The notes under the pieces were generated by a model. That model ran no database searches. It saw only the letters and a program-made list of their open reading frames with translations, and was not told the DNA's origin. This document shows, one piece after another, positions 43,101 to 54,275 of a stretch of 64,000 bases of DNA. How positions within the stretch are numbered: the stretch's first letter is position 1; each line of letters opens with the position of its first letter. Source of the DNA: Collybiopsis luxurians FD-317 M1 (taxonomy: Eukaryota > Basidiomycota > Agaricomycetes > Agaricales > Omphalotaceae); the NCBI GenBank assembly GCA_000827265.1, contig KN834758.1, positions 434,001 through 498,000 of the forward strand, read 5' to 3'. Position numbers and translations under genes: made by a program.

Positions 43101-44748
43101 ATAGAGCTGGGATTTGGCAAGTACTTTCACTTCTCTCTTCATTCCTGTTATTAACCTTCGAGCAATGCTGCCAGATCAACGTTTGGCACTTCCTACCTCT
43201 TCTTATCTTGTGTCATACTTCGACAGAGTGGATTCCTATCTCGACGTTGGACCACCGGTGTACTTTGTCGTTCGTGACGTGGATGCTACTCAAAGAGATG
43301 GGCAAAGGAAATTGTGTGGAAGGTTCACAACTTGTGAAAAGATGAGTTTGAGTAACATCCTGGAGGCTGAACGCTCGAGAGGACAAAAGCAAGCAGAATC
43401 GTTCCTTTCGTCTCATCTTCACGAACCCCAATTATTTGTTGACTCTGCTGAAATGTCTCTTTTGTCGTCTTCTCAACATCCATCTTACATTGCCGATCCA
43501 GCCGCATCCTGGATTGACACATTCTTCGCCTGGCTTAACCCGGAAATGGATACATGTTGTCGCGTGCGGAAGCGAAATCCATCGGTACTTTGTAAAGCTA
43601 GGGACAGTGACCGTCTGTGTAGACCCTGTTTTGAGGACAGGGTGCCAGCATGGAATGTCACAATGGAGGGATTACCGGAAGGCAGAGAATTTGTGCACTA
43701 CGCAAAATGGTGGTTAGCTAGTGATGCTGGAGAAGAATGTCCACTTGGAGGCAAAGAAGGATTTGGCGGAAGCATAGCGTTCGGCGAAGATGTCGATGGA
43801 GAGGAAAGTGGTGAGATCGTGGCATCTCATTTCCGTACTTTCCACACCCCACTACGAAGCCAATCTGACCTTATCCAATCCCTCATTTCTGCCCGGCGTA
43901 TAGCTGAATCAATATCCGAGTCAACAGGCACGGATGTCTTCCCATACTCCCTACACTATGTCTTCTTCGATCAGTTCCTCACTATCACCTCCACAACTCA
44001 ACTGATTCTTGGCTTGGGTCTGCTATCAACTCTTCTCATTTCTTCGGTATTCCTGGGCTCCTTGCGGACAGGAGCAATCGTTACAGCGGTGACTGGAATG
44101 GTAGTTGTGGACGTTATGGGAATGATGAGGCTAGAAGGTATAAGTTTGAATGCGATCAGTCTAGTGAATCTGGTTATGGCAGAGGGAATAGCAGTAGAGT
44201 TTTGCGTGCATGTCGCGAGAGCTTTCATGAGCGCCGGCTCAGGATACGGATCGGGCACGGGGACAGGAAGCATCTGGGGTTTCGGTGTAGCGGATCGAGC
44301 CAAACGACAGAAGGAGAGAGACGAAAGAATGTACATTGCTCTCGGTGTGTTTTCTCATTCCAGCTCGTAAATTCTACTTGACATCATTCCCTAGTCGATG
44401 TCGGTCCATCGGTTCTTTCGGGAATAACTTTCACAAAGCTCATCGGCATGTGTGTTCTTGGGCTGACAAGATCTAAGCTTTTGGAGATATACTATTTCCG
44501 AATGTGGCTTACATTGATTATCGCCGGAGCTCTACACGGACTAGTCCTTCTTCCTGTGATTTTGAGTGTCGCAGGAGGGGCGGCTTTTCCTGCTCAACAA
44601 GAGGCGGATGAGGAGTGGATGACAAGCGCTATTAGAAGCGGATATGAATATGCGTGAGTCTTTGTTCTTCTGTGAAATGGGGTCTTTGATGGAATGAACA
44701 TTGTCTAGGCCTTTCGTGGCGGATGACGATTCAGTGGCCAGCGATTGA
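40115..44748 (+). CDS. NCR1: NPC1/Ncr1 sterol transporter
   Basis: 1471 aa, exons 40115-40222, 40278-43116, 43175-44344, 44395-44653, 44709-44748. The N-terminal sterol-binding domain is recognised by CGMRDTCGSKSIFGKQLPCP, VCGPAFESGPVCC and NNFHDFFCKFTCSPNQGSF. A first membrane helix near residue 290, a large luminal domain, a sterol-sensing domain (SLMGVKVTLVIAEVIPFLVL, AVGVDNVFLL) and the second RND-like membrane block (ISLNAISLVNLVMAEGIAVE, FTKLIGMCVLGLTRSKLLE) follow. It moves sterol across the vacuolar/lysosomal membrane, passed on by NPC2. The only usable start (MSESDPPQRCGM) leaves no signal peptide. Intron 2 has a GC donor. An extra low-complexity loop of about 80 residues lies between the two parts of the sterol-sensing domain. 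Confidence 0.93.
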
Positions 44749-44941
44749 TATATTGCTTTATCATATACCAGTTGTAATAGCCTCGATTTCTTGGACCGGA
44801 CAGTATATACCATCTACTCGAGTGCACGAACTGTATTATACATTCAGATAATCTTGAATTGAATAAACGGATGATTATCTGTGTTTCGGACAGTTGTCTT
44901 TGTCTCTACACCAAGCTTCTACTTCCTTACGAGTCCGGGCA

Positions 44942-47412
44942 TTAAGGATCCCTAAAGATACCCTCTTTATCATCCCAACCTAGCGTGGCTGGATCGATTC
45001 CTAGACGCCTTAACATCAATCCCATGGTATACTCGACTCTCTCCTCTTCCTCCTCCTTTACCGTATCTTGCAAGGTAGCGACTTCAACCGTTTCATCTGT
45101 TGAACTCCAATCCCTCGAGTCGGTTCCTTCCAACTTGATTCGCTTCTCATCTGCTTGAGTCTCCCATCCCCAGCTCTCTTGGAACGGCCTCTTCTCGGAA
45201 CTACTACCCCATGAATCACTGGATGAATTTTCGCTATTTTTCGTTAGCTGCCAAACTTCCCAAGCGACTTCTCTACCAGCTTCCGTCCACCGAGCGGTCA
45301 AGTCCGTCAGCAATTCTTCTTGATTGTCCTTTTTAACCTTAAGTGCCCTCTTGAGGATCTGTATCTTGCGTTCAAGCGCCTGGATGGTGGGGGTCAAACG
45401 GACCTGCGAGTGAACTGAAACTCCCACGCCACCAGAAGAGAGAGGAGATTTGAATTGGGAAGCGGCACGAACAGTGTAACGCATCTTCTGTTCGACGACA
45501 GGCGGCTTCGACGAGGGAGGGACTGGAGGAGCCTCCAACATAGTCGTAATTACTTTGGACGCAGGTTCCGCAGCAGAAACGTCGACCGAATCTACGGGTA
45601 CGTTTTGCCGAGCATGAGCGTCCAGGTTAGTCGTCTTAGTCATTAGAGGAGACTTGAATGGAGCAGTGAGTTTCTTTTGCTGGTGTCGTTGCGAAGCTAT
45701 GGTCGACCTTTTCGGAGCAGGTGGCGCACGTGCCTTGAAGAAAGGTCAGCTCTGAGGCAAGTATCAGTGAGCGCATAAACTTACTGAGCGCATCCGAGCT
45801 GGGGATCCTGGGAGAGACCGGATACCCTAGATAAGCAATCTGAGAAAAGCCAAACGGAGAGCCCTAAGAGCATACCTCATCATCACCATCGCGCTTCCGT
45901 TTTCTCGGCGGAGACGAAAGGGTCATAGGGAGCTGGGAACTGGGCGGAGAAGATGATGGTAAAGTCGTTCCATCGCCGGGGGACGAAGATGGAATCGGAG
46001 AACTCGTAACGGGCATAGGAGCAGAAAATGCGTCTGACGCAAGGTAATCATCGCTTGAAGGAATAGGTGGCATCAATCCATCGTCGCGTTGGTCGGATGC
46101 TTTGGGCCATGGTTCGAGGTCATGGTCAACTCCTTGACAGTTTCTTTGTATTGAAGAAGCAGCTGAAACGGATGGTGTTGATACCGGAGGACTAGAGCTA
46201 GGAAAGCTTTGATTCATCCTTGAAATAATCGCGGTGTTCAGAGGCACTTCGGCTTGTTGAGCCTTTGATTGGCCTTCATGCGGCGAGATTGCTCGGTGTA
46301 AGAAAGCCTTTCAGGTTGAAGCATGAGCGAAAACCTCATCACGAAATGAATTGTCTTGGTACTTACAGGGGGAGGTGAATGTCTATTAGCGACGAATACA
46401 GACTGATATAGCGGAGAGACCTCCAGAGGCGAAGACGAAAATATTTCACAAGGGCTAGAGCTGGGCGGCGAAGATGACTTGAGCGCAGACTCATTAGGTG
46501 AAGAGCTGGGTAAATCTTCAGGGACGTTTTCATGTTCCTTTTGAGTCAATTGCTTGTCGGTAGTGAATTCTGTGCTTGAGACCTGATTTTGAGATAAAGA
46601 GGTAAGCAAATCGTGCATTGAAGTTAACGGTTCCGACTTTAGTTCCAACTCGGGAAGCGCCGCCAGAGGGAGGCGAGGAGCCAGTGGAATCGATTGTACA
46701 GGCTGGGATGCTTGGTCCGTCCTAGAGAAAGATGAAGAGTCGCACAAAGCACCATGCGGAGGATCAGATTCTTCCAGGGGCGTCATTTCTGCGACAGACA
46801 AACTAGAAGCGGTAGGAGTCGATGCAGATAAAAATATCAAAGCCTCAGGAGGAGGCGAAGATGTGGGTAGGTCAGAAAGAAGCAGTGGGTTTTCGAGCTG
46901 AGAGTTTTCAGATTCCTCTGTGGCATTGAAAATATTTATATCATTATCCTTTGGGGTTTCAAGATCGGAAATAAGCAATTGAAGGGGGGACGGCAGAGCT
47001 GAAGCAGAAACTGAATGTGCAATTGGGTCCGAGGCGTTTGAAGCATTATCTTCCAGACTTTCAGAAGATTTTCCATTGATATGAAGAGCATGAGTAGAGT
47101 TAATTTGAGCGGGAGGGGAGTCAAAATCGAGCACAGATTCCTGTTCAGCTATGAATGAAGCAGATCTTTCGAAAGTTGAAGATGGAGCAGTCACGGCAGA
47201 GTCTTGATTATCTCCTCCTGCTGATCCCAAGATCGAGAGTGGGGGAGTCATAGATGTTGGTTCGGCAGGCTTAGAGCAATGAGAATGGGTTACATTGTCT
47301 CTTCAATTCAAAAACTAACTTGAATGAAAGATCCTTCCACCAGTTGATCATTATTCAGATCGAGGTTGAATGAACTGGCGGTTGGCGCGGCCGCTATCAT
47401 CGATGACTGCAT
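44942..47412 (-). CDS. SFR1: Sfr1/Mei5-type homologous recombination factor
   Basis: 753 aa, exons in transcript order 47320-47412, 46367-47269, 45876-46307, 45785-45826, 44942-45733. The C-terminal 250 residues carry the family signals: KKLTAPFKSPL, a coiled coil RLTPTIQALERKIQILKRAL, LTARWTEAGREVAWEVWQL and the end MGLMLRRLGIDPATLGWDDK. In fission yeast, Sfr1 pairs with Swi5 to stabilise Rad51 and Dmc1 filaments. About 480 N-terminal residues are disordered with many SSSPP/SSPP motifs. This is far longer than the roughly 300-aa yeast proteins. The start could also be the second Met at 47400. The gene diverges from a mitochondrial-looking protein gene. Confidence 0.72.
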
Positions 47413-47740
47413 ATATGCGTATATGAGCGTGATTTCAAGTTATGATCAGGGATAAAACTCACACCAGAAGGACTCTCGTCGCCAAAACACGGCCCAGAGA
47501 AGACCTATTAGATGTTCAGTCCACTGTAAGACGCGTCTGAAAAGAAGGAAGAAACGTACAGTGAGAGCCAGAGAAGCGGAAGAAGTATTGTTCTGAGATC
47601 CATTGAGCAGATGCATAAACTCGTGAGCTGATAGACACGTACCTGGTCGTTGTCCATATCCATGGTGGATGTTGAGAGCAAAGAGGGCGTCGCGGGAACG
47701 GCCCAAGAGCGGGCCGAAATTCATGATTGGCTGGGCGCTT
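47413..47740. promoter_or_regulatory. Divergent region, SFR1 / unknown mitochondrial-looking protein
   Basis: 328 bp between start codons. Minus-strand frames here show splice-like signals (a GTGTGAGT to TATGCAG intron just before the SFR1 ATG), so SFR1 probably has a spliced 5' leader, or an additional coding exon that I cannot confirm. Confidence 0.45.
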
Positions 47741-48431
47741 ATGGTCATGTTTGGACTTGCTTCAAGAATATACCGAGCCAGTATTCCATGTCGCTCTGTG
47801 CTTGTTTCAACTCGAGGATATAGAAGGGTCAAGGGAGGAATCGGGTCAACTGCCGACGCCCGAGATGCTGCTATACTCAGAGTCAGTAACTTTCTTGCAT
47901 CTCTATTCGCCGGAATTGACCATGAATTTTCAGAACCTAGAAAATCGACTAGCTGAACTCAAGAAAAAAATGAAGGAAGAAGAAGAGGACGCTCACAAGT
48001 TCTTGGAGCGACATGCCTCTGGAGCGCAAGCAAAGGCTGATAAGCAGAGTACGTGTTTTGCGTTTTTCAGCTACGATTTTCCCTCATTTTTATTCATCCA
48101 GACCAATATGTCTGGTTTTGGGAGAAAGTTCTTACAGAGGAAGATCGTAGCAAACTTGCCTCACTCAATGTCAACTCCTGTAAGCCCCCAGATCCTACTT
48201 TAGAAAAATTCATCTCACATATCTTCACCAGTGGAAGATCTTCAGGCTGCATATCATGAAGCTGATATCGCAATGACTACCCCACCATTCCCGAAGCCCG
48301 AAAACCTCGAGCCTCGATTGAGAATTGCACATAATCTTCATATGCGTATTCCCGAAAAGATTGCTGCTGCACGCCGTCAGAGCAGCCTCAGTCGCCTCAA
48401 TCTGAAGAGATTCTGGGGTGGTATGATTTAG
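47741..48431 (+). CDS. Hypothetical mitochondrial coiled-coil protein
   Basis: 177 aa, exons 47741-47881, 47934-48048, 48102-48179, 48232-48431, all GT-AG and in frame. The N-terminus (MFGLASRIYRASIPCRSVLV then STRGYRRVKGG) is a convincing mitochondrial presequence. A charged coiled coil follows (LENRLAELKKKMKEEEEDAH), then a compact domain with QYVWFWEKVLTEEDRSKLAS and MRIPEKIAAARRQSSLSRLN. I do not recognise the family. It does not match the ATPase inhibitor pattern despite a similar coil. Start could be either of two Met codons, 47741 or 47747. Confidence 0.68.
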
Positions 48432-48578
48432 ACTGTACGACTGCATCTTCCATTACTTCCTGGGTATCGAGATTTTGCCCCCTTTCCTCAAAATCTACCA
48501 CAAGAATGTATATTAACCAAAATTAATCTAGAATGCATCATATATTTGATCTCAGAGGCGAATTATGTTCTGACTGCT

Positions 48579-49777
48579 TCAATAAGTATAACACAGTGCT
48601 CCGTCAAGCCCGCCCTCCGTCTGCATCACATCCGAAATCGTCACCTCCTCAGCAAAGCCCCCAAACATAGGCAGGATATCATCTACCGTTGCTTGGATCG
48701 AGTTATTAGGATTGGAGGGATTGGAATAGTCGAAAGGATATCGGTTTCCATTGAACTCTAGTTGGCGTTCGGGAGAAGACTGCTGGAATTGCCACCACAG
48801 TCGATCAATATTTCCGTGGTGGAGGAAAAAGACGGGGTCGTTGGGAGACCATTGAGGTTGCATGTCTATGGTTGAAGATCCAATTACTCACGACATAGAT
48901 ATTTACAGTCATAGGAAATACTCACCTCCACCGTGAGCACCACCGACCATCAGATGTACCGATGCATGCGCACCGTTTTCGAGATCGAACTCGAGCGTTG
49001 AGTATGGGCTATCGGCATCAACAAACAGCTGGGCGACTGTCGCATTGTTTGGCAGTACTGTCGGAGTGACAAAATCGCGTTTTAGGCAGTGTTCTTCTGG
49101 AATGCGCATTTGCATATTGGCAAAGGGACCGTCGACCACGCAGAAAGTGTCGGAGTCACCGTTACCCCCGAATGCGCTAGAACTCCAGAGGGGAGACTGG
49201 GTAAAATCAGGCTGGTCTATTGTCTTCAAGGAAGAAGTAAGCCCAATATTTTCGAAGAAAAATCTGGATATACATACCCAATCCCAATAGACGGCGTTAT
49301 CTATATACCCACATGCTTGCAGAGCTTTCTCGTACAAATGGACAAAATATCGGTGCCTGTGTCAATACACTCAACTGCTGTTCAAGGATAAAGACCGAAT
49401 TCATCTACCAGGGCAAGAACGCGGCAACGTGATGTACTATCGAATACCGTGAGTGGGTGATCAACGTTTTGAAACGAAATCGGGAACTTCCACTCACTTT
49501 GATTGTTCAAGACAACATGTACTTCCGGAAAGTTGTCATACAACGAGGTCGAGTTTGTAGTGCTGGGATCCACTGTGAAAATAGACGGCTTTTGGGCCAG
49601 GCACTGGACCGCGGAGACATAATTCTCCTGCTCTGTCACACTCAAAGTACGCCATTCTTTTCGGACAACAGGGTCAGTACACGTCTGACGGGGTCCAGAA
49701 GGGAGGAAGGGCTTTGCAACTGCAGAGCCACTAGCAAGGAAAATAGCTACAGGAAAAATTATAGCAGAGAGGCGCAT
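48579..49777 (-). CDS. Secreted short tyrosinase (type 3 copper polyphenol oxidase)
   Basis: 323 aa, exons in transcript order 49498-49777, 49409-49436, 49278-49356, 48926-49223, 48579-48865. A clear signal peptide opens it (MRLSAIIFPVAIFLASGSAV). The CuA site has His in PEVHVV, then HHVAAFLPWHRYFVH with the 8-residue spacing between ligands. The CuB site has HASVH and PVFFLHHGNIDRLWW. All six copper ligands are therefore present. The protein ends at ALCYTY, so the long C-terminal cap of pro-tyrosinases is absent, as in short secreted fungal tyrosinases. It oxidises phenols to quinones outside the cell. Exon 2 is only 28 nt, and gene models that skip it would lose a copper ligand. Confidence 0.9.
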
Positions 49778-50243
49778 ACTGGGTGCGAGCTACCGTCTGT
49801 GCTCAAAGGTCATTCTTTTATAGATAAAGGAACTCATCACCACGGTCGCATAGACCTGACTGTTTGGGAAAGCGGGAGAAAGAACCCGATGGAAGCATGC
49901 GGCAACACGGTCGATGAAAAGCTCGAAGTAAGAAAAGCTGTATAATTTGAATGTAGCAAGGCGCTAACCCCTGCCAAGTACCCAGTAAATAGAAAGGATA
50001 TGCATCTTCTCGCTCATATGTTCCCTGAGGCTGAAGGCCCCGGGACGAACCCTGGGTCATTGTTGAAAGGCGCGGGCGAGTCGATTATCGTCAAGCTGGA
50101 CTGGTATATAGATTTCGTTAAGAAAACTATATGGAATTAGCGAGATTCGCCAAAAGGAATATCGTAGTACATAGAAGTAAGTAATGAGCCTAATAAGTTC
50201 AGAGTCAGTAATCAAAATGCAACAACAGAACATATACGTACCT
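49778..50243. other. Intergenic, tyrosinase 5' side to uS11m 3' side
   Basis: 466 bp including the tyrosinase promoter. A GC-rich block at about 50025-50075 is not a tRNA (no cloverleaf). No gene is recognised. Confidence 0.55.
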
Positions 50244-50837
50244 CTACAGCCTTCTCCTTTTCTTAGACCTCGTACCACCAATCTTTATCGGTGTCCTGTC
50301 CCCAACGATTTCTATGAGACCCTTCACATTGGCACCTTCACTCGTCAGAAGGGCCTTTTGCATCGCTTCTCTGCCCTGGCCAAAGCCGTTGAAATAGAGT
50401 GCAAGTTTAACTATGTTCTTTTCCGCCGCGATATCTTCTATTTTTCTGAACATCCTGACAGCGCATTGATAGCCCGCTTCATACGTAGCTCTTTGGCCTC
50501 TTTTGAAGCCGCAAGAGCCTCCGCTGAACCAGGCAATTGGCATGCCTTTGGGATCGGTAAAAGTAGTGATGGTGTTATTTCTGGTAGAATGGCAGTGTAG
50601 TTTATAATGGGGTATTTGGGAGGGTAAAGAGTCTATGGAGGATAAGGATGCTCTGTTTAAACCAGAAGAGTCTGAAGCTGGGGCGTAGCCATCTTGAGCA
50701 GTAGGTGGACCGTCGAGGTCATTGAGGAATTGAGCGGAGGCAGCGAATGGACTAGGAAACTGTGTAGAATATCTGGCGCAGGTCCCGACTGTTTTTCTTG
50801 TATTTTGTTGTGCTGCAGCTCGTAATGAACTGAACAT
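50244..50837 (-). CDS. Mitochondrial small-subunit ribosomal protein uS11m
   Basis: 197 aa, single exon. The uS11 fold begins at about residue 75 (YKLHCHSTRNNTITTFTDPK) with the family features WFSGGSCGFKRGQRATYEAG, a helix to KLALYFNGFGQGREAM and the end DRTPIKIGGTRSKKRRRL. The first 70 residues are Ser/Ala/Gln/Arg-rich, consistent with mitochondrial import. The first ATG in the frame, at 50837, is used. It shares an 81-bp divergent promoter with QCR9, another nuclear-encoded mitochondrial gene. Confidence 0.9.
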   Translation of the reverse strand: MFSSLRAAAQQNTRKTVGTCARYSTQFPSPFAASAQFLNDLDGPPTAQDGYAPASDSSGLNRASLSSIDSLPSQIPHYKLHCHSTRNNTITTFTDPKGMPIAWFSGGSCGFKRGQRATYEAGYQCAVRMFRKIEDIAAEKNIVKLALYFNGFGQGREAMQKALLTSEGANVKGLIEIVGDRTPIKIGGTRSKKRRRL

Positions 50838-50918
50838 TTTCGGTTGAAGCAACGAAAAAGTTTAGCGCTCATTTCAATCGGAAAAGCGCGGAATAGACTC
50901 TTTCTACAACAAACACCC
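50838..50918. promoter_or_regulatory. 81-bp bidirectional promoter, uS11m / QCR9
   Basis: Only 81 bp lie between the two start codons, so both leaders and promoters overlap. Two TTTCAATC/TTAGCGCTC-like motifs are visible but cannot be assigned to a factor. Confidence 0.55.
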
Positions 50919-51268
50919 ATGTCGGTCAGTAATTCTCTTTCTTTCTTTCCATTCTTTGACTCACCCCCAATACAGCTAGCTAATTCCTTTTACAACGCTT
51001 TTTTCAAGCGAAACAGTACGAATTCTTAATAATTCGCAGGAACTTCTTCATCAATAGTTTCTTTATAGGCGTCTACGTTGCTTCCGTATTCACTACAGCC
51101 TTTGCCTTCGGTCTTGGCTTTGATTCTGGTGTCACTGCATTCTGGGATTCATGGAATAAAGGAGTGCGTAGTGATCAACTTCTTCAGTCCAATCGTTAAC
51201 AAGTCCCGTTCTACTTTTAGAAACAATGGAAGGACATCCGAGAAAAATATGTGCAGGACGAGGAATAG
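50919..51268 (+). CDS. QCR9: QCR9, subunit 9 of the cytochrome bc1 complex
   Basis: 62 aa, exons 50919-50924, 50976-51015, 51069-51163, 51221-51268. The product starts MSLANSFYNAFFKRNSVYVA, followed by one transmembrane helix (VFTTAFAFGLGFDSGVTAFW) and the tail DSWNKGKQWKDIREKY. Size and the FFKRN and WNKGK.WKDI patterns match yeast Qcr9 and human UQCR10. It is a small inner-membrane subunit needed for stable complex III near the Rieske protein. The first coding exon holds only two codons, and three introns split a 62-codon gene, so automated predictors may miss it. The 53-bp second intron was chosen because only that acceptor keeps the frame and family length. Confidence 0.9.
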
Positions 51269-51553
51269 AGGGTTCCAAATGTAGAGCATTGGTTCTGGTG
51301 TAGAAAAGTAGACATTTCTTGCCTCGATGTTCCACCATCCTTTCGAAATCCATCCATAATGGCATCACCAAATTGAATGCGGGTAGTCGTAACTCAGGCT
51401 TTGGACATGTATACTGTTACTTTCCATCTCGTCCATTTTCAGGCTTCGCAAAAGATACTTTATGAGTATTGTTATCATTTGATCACGAGAAGGTCGAATG
51501 ATTAGTATGTACTGTTTATACGCTTTGGCAATGTTTCTTTCCTCTTCTACATC

Positions 51554-52551
51554 ATGCCCAAGGCTCGAAAACGGAAAACTCCTATTACACACGTAGGGTC
51601 TACCTCTGCTACTAGTACTAGCAAGCCCGAATCGAGCCGCGCAGTCATCAGACGGTTCCATGTACTGTTGAAACAGCAAGCTCAGCTGCAGAAATTAGTA
51701 CCCGGCGACGTATCGAAAAGGGCTGAACTGGCTAATGTTGAAAACGAAATTGAAAAGCTGGGCGGCTTGGAAAGCTATCAGAGAATGTCTGCGATCGCTC
51801 AGGGAACAGATAGAGGAGGTGGGAGTGAGAAGGTGTTGATTCGTTGGCTGGAGGAGAAGGGGATGCACAAAACGGACAAGAAACTTCGGTGAGCGATGAA
51901 TTGGCAGGCCTAACTCTTGAGTGCATTCTTATAGCATCCACAAGATTGCTCGAAGTGGGAGCTCTAAAACCGGACAACTACGAGAGCTGCTTGAGGTGGA
52001 TCCAAGTAACTCCAATGGACTTGAACTCCCGCCATCCGTCCATCCTGGAACAAGATTTTCTTCAGCTTGACGAGAATAAGAACCGCGAAAAATGGGATAT
52101 AATTAGTTTGAGTCTTGTGCTCAATTTCGTCCCCGAGCCTTCAGATCGAGGCAAGTTTTAGATTGCATTTATCTGTTCCTTGTACGTTCAATCTTGGGCC
52201 GCCATCCAGGACGTATGCTTTGTCTAGCGAATGACTTTCTCATGCCGGGAGGTCATCTTTTCGTTGCAGTGTGTATCAATCCTTTTTATCACTCTTTTAC
52301 ACTCTAATACACTCCAGCTTCCATTACCTTGTCTAACAAACTCCCGCTATCTTGATTTTGAGCATTTCGCTAGCCTTATGATGTGTCTTGGCTTTACGGA
52401 AGTGCAAAATCACTGGAGAAAGGGTGGAAAGATGGTGTATTATCTCTTCCAGAAGAAGACCAGCGGCAGATTACCTTCAGTCCCGGAACAGTTCATCAAG
52501 AAAAGAATACTTCGTCAAGGAGACCGCAACAATTTTTCCATCCTTTTATGA
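51554..52551 (+). CDS. BMT2: Bmt2, 25S rRNA adenine-N1 methyltransferase
   Basis: 277 aa, exons 51554-51888, 51945-52150, 52210-52268, 52318-52551. A basic nucleolar-type N-terminus (MPKARKRKTP) precedes GLESYQRMSAIAQGTDRGG, the SAM-binding LLEVGAL, WDIISLSLVLNFVPEPSDRG (motif IV region), RMLCLANDFLMPGGHLFVAL and the family-specific LTNSRYLDFEHFASLMMCLG. Yeast Bmt2 makes m1A2142 in 25S rRNA. The second intron (52151-52209) must use a GC donor: the overlapping GT choice brings a stop within nine codons, while the GC choice restores RMLCLANDF. End of the protein: NNFSILL. Confidence 0.87.
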
Positions 52552-53109
52552 CCTGCGACAGTTTGTCTGGAGTCATTTTTATGCACTTGCGAGTGGTTTG
52601 TTCCACAGGCTTGCTCTCTCGACATTAGGCAGAAAGACTGACACAACCGACGGTTCGGTTTCAGTCCTGATTTCGACGATGTTGTCAAAGCTCAGAACTT
52701 TGGCATCCTATTCGAGTAGGGGTACCCTTCAGGCCTGGGGGTATCATTAGGCCCAGCTGGTTTTCGAGCCCTCAGTAGAACTATTTAGTGTAGTATGATT
52801 TGATGTAGGTCTTTAGAATAGTTTCTGAAATACTAATTTCAATGAACCGATGGAAAGCAGTGATTGGGCAAAGAGACGGACACGCCGGGAAGGTCAGTCT
52901 AAGGTAGGCGTAGTAGCTTTACATGAAGAAATTCTAGGGTTGACTGACCGTTTCTCTCAAGCTACCTCACTCGTACACTACACTGTACACAACTAACAGT
53001 AGGTACTACTGCAACGTTCCCAAGGGATCATCTCGTTATCGAATCTGGGATAAGTATCAGCGGCGGACCGCAGGCGTCTATTTTCTTTCTACTGCACTCC
53101 TTCCACGAG
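52552..53109. other. Intergenic, BMT2 to WKF protein
   Basis: 558 bp. No gene is supported. Short open frames in the first 200 bp continue other frames of BMT2 and carry no motif. I see no repeat. Confidence 0.55.
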
Positions 53110-54147
53110 ATGGGGGAGCACACAGACCAGTCCACGAGCTCGCAAAAAGTAAAGGACAAAAAAGTCAAAAAGGATAAGAAGGAACGCAAACAGAAGACGG
53201 CAGCAGCGGAGGGAAAGGGAGCGGGGAAGAAGGAAGCGGAGAAAATGGATGTAGATGAACAAATGGGTGTCGGTCAATCTGAAAAGAGAAGAGAGCAGGA
53301 CTTCAAAGATTCTGAACCTGAACTCGAGATGAAAGATGAGCTAGGTAGCTCCAGCATAATAACCGGGGAGAAGAACGAAAAAAAGAAGAAAAAGAAAAAA
53401 GAGAAGCAGAAAGATCCTTCGGAGGTCGCTCCGTCTTCTGAAGGAAAAGAGCGTAAGAAGAAACGGAAGAGGGACGAAGAGCCACTAGCGGAACCGGAGA
53501 CCGAGCGGACGGACCCTGCTGAAGTCGAGATAGAACCTAAGAAAAAGAAGTCAAAAAATAAAACTGGATTTCCTGATCCTGCGGAGGAGACTCTGCTTTC
53601 TGAGCAGGCACGAAAAGGTGCGTATCTCGAAAGATTTTCAAGGTTTCTGTATCTTACTCATCTTACTATTCATGCAAATAGCTCTAGTTTACGCGTTTAC
53701 ACAGTTTCGGAAGCCATCTAAATGGAAATTTCAGAAGGCACGTCAGAACTGGATTATTAGGAACATATGGTCCGCTGAAAATGTTCGATACTTGCGGAAT
53801 ACTTCCAAATTATTAAGCTCACGAAACTAGATCCCAGATTCGCAAATGCCTCTTGTGCTGAAATATCTTTCGAACGTACAAGGCAATGTACGCGAAGTAA
53901 GCCTTCGTAAGTCTCAATTTCAACAATAGCTAATATGTTCTCGCAGACACTCATAAAAACCTGCGAGTCTATCATTGAAAAAGCTTCAAACGGAGCTTCA
54001 GAATCTCCCGCATCAGATGGAAGTGGTAAGAAGGAACCAGAACAATCGGAGGGGAAGGCCTCTGAGCAACCCGAAGAGGCCAGATCGATGAAAACGTTGC
54101 GAGCAGAAGCCTTGCTAGCCGTGCTGAAAAACGAGACACAGGTCTGA
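53110..54147 (+). CDS. WKF-domain protein (C7orf50 homologue)
   Basis: 291 aa, exons 53110-53617, 53682-53782, 53831-53896, 53947-54147. The N-terminal 165 residues are dominated by Lys and Glu with many KKKKK runs, as in nucleolar proteins. The WKF domain follows: ALVYAFTQFRKPSKWKFQKA, NWIIRNIWSAENIPDSQMPL and YLSNVQGNVRETLIKTCESI, ending in an acidic Ser/Glu stretch. Human C7orf50 is nucleolar and linked to rRNA processing by association; the molecular role is unknown. It converges on ARL1, with 128 bp between stops. Confidence 0.82.
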
Positions 54148-54275
54148 ATGTCGATGGAGGCGACAGATGTTGTACTTTGCAAATCGAAAACATTTTGAGT
54201 ATTAAGGATCCGTATATAAGATGATGCAGGAATAAAAAAAAGTGGTGGATGCAAAACGGGTATATTGAGTAGTCG

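Noticed and set aside
46238..47251. The 337-codon minus-strand frame as a separate gene
   Set aside because: Splice sites at both ends join it in phase with exons leading to the Sfr1 domain, so it is the SFR1 N-terminal region.
50025..50075. GC-rich block ending CGAACCCTGGGTC that looks like a tRNA T arm
   Set aside because: No acceptor or anticodon stem can be paired around it.
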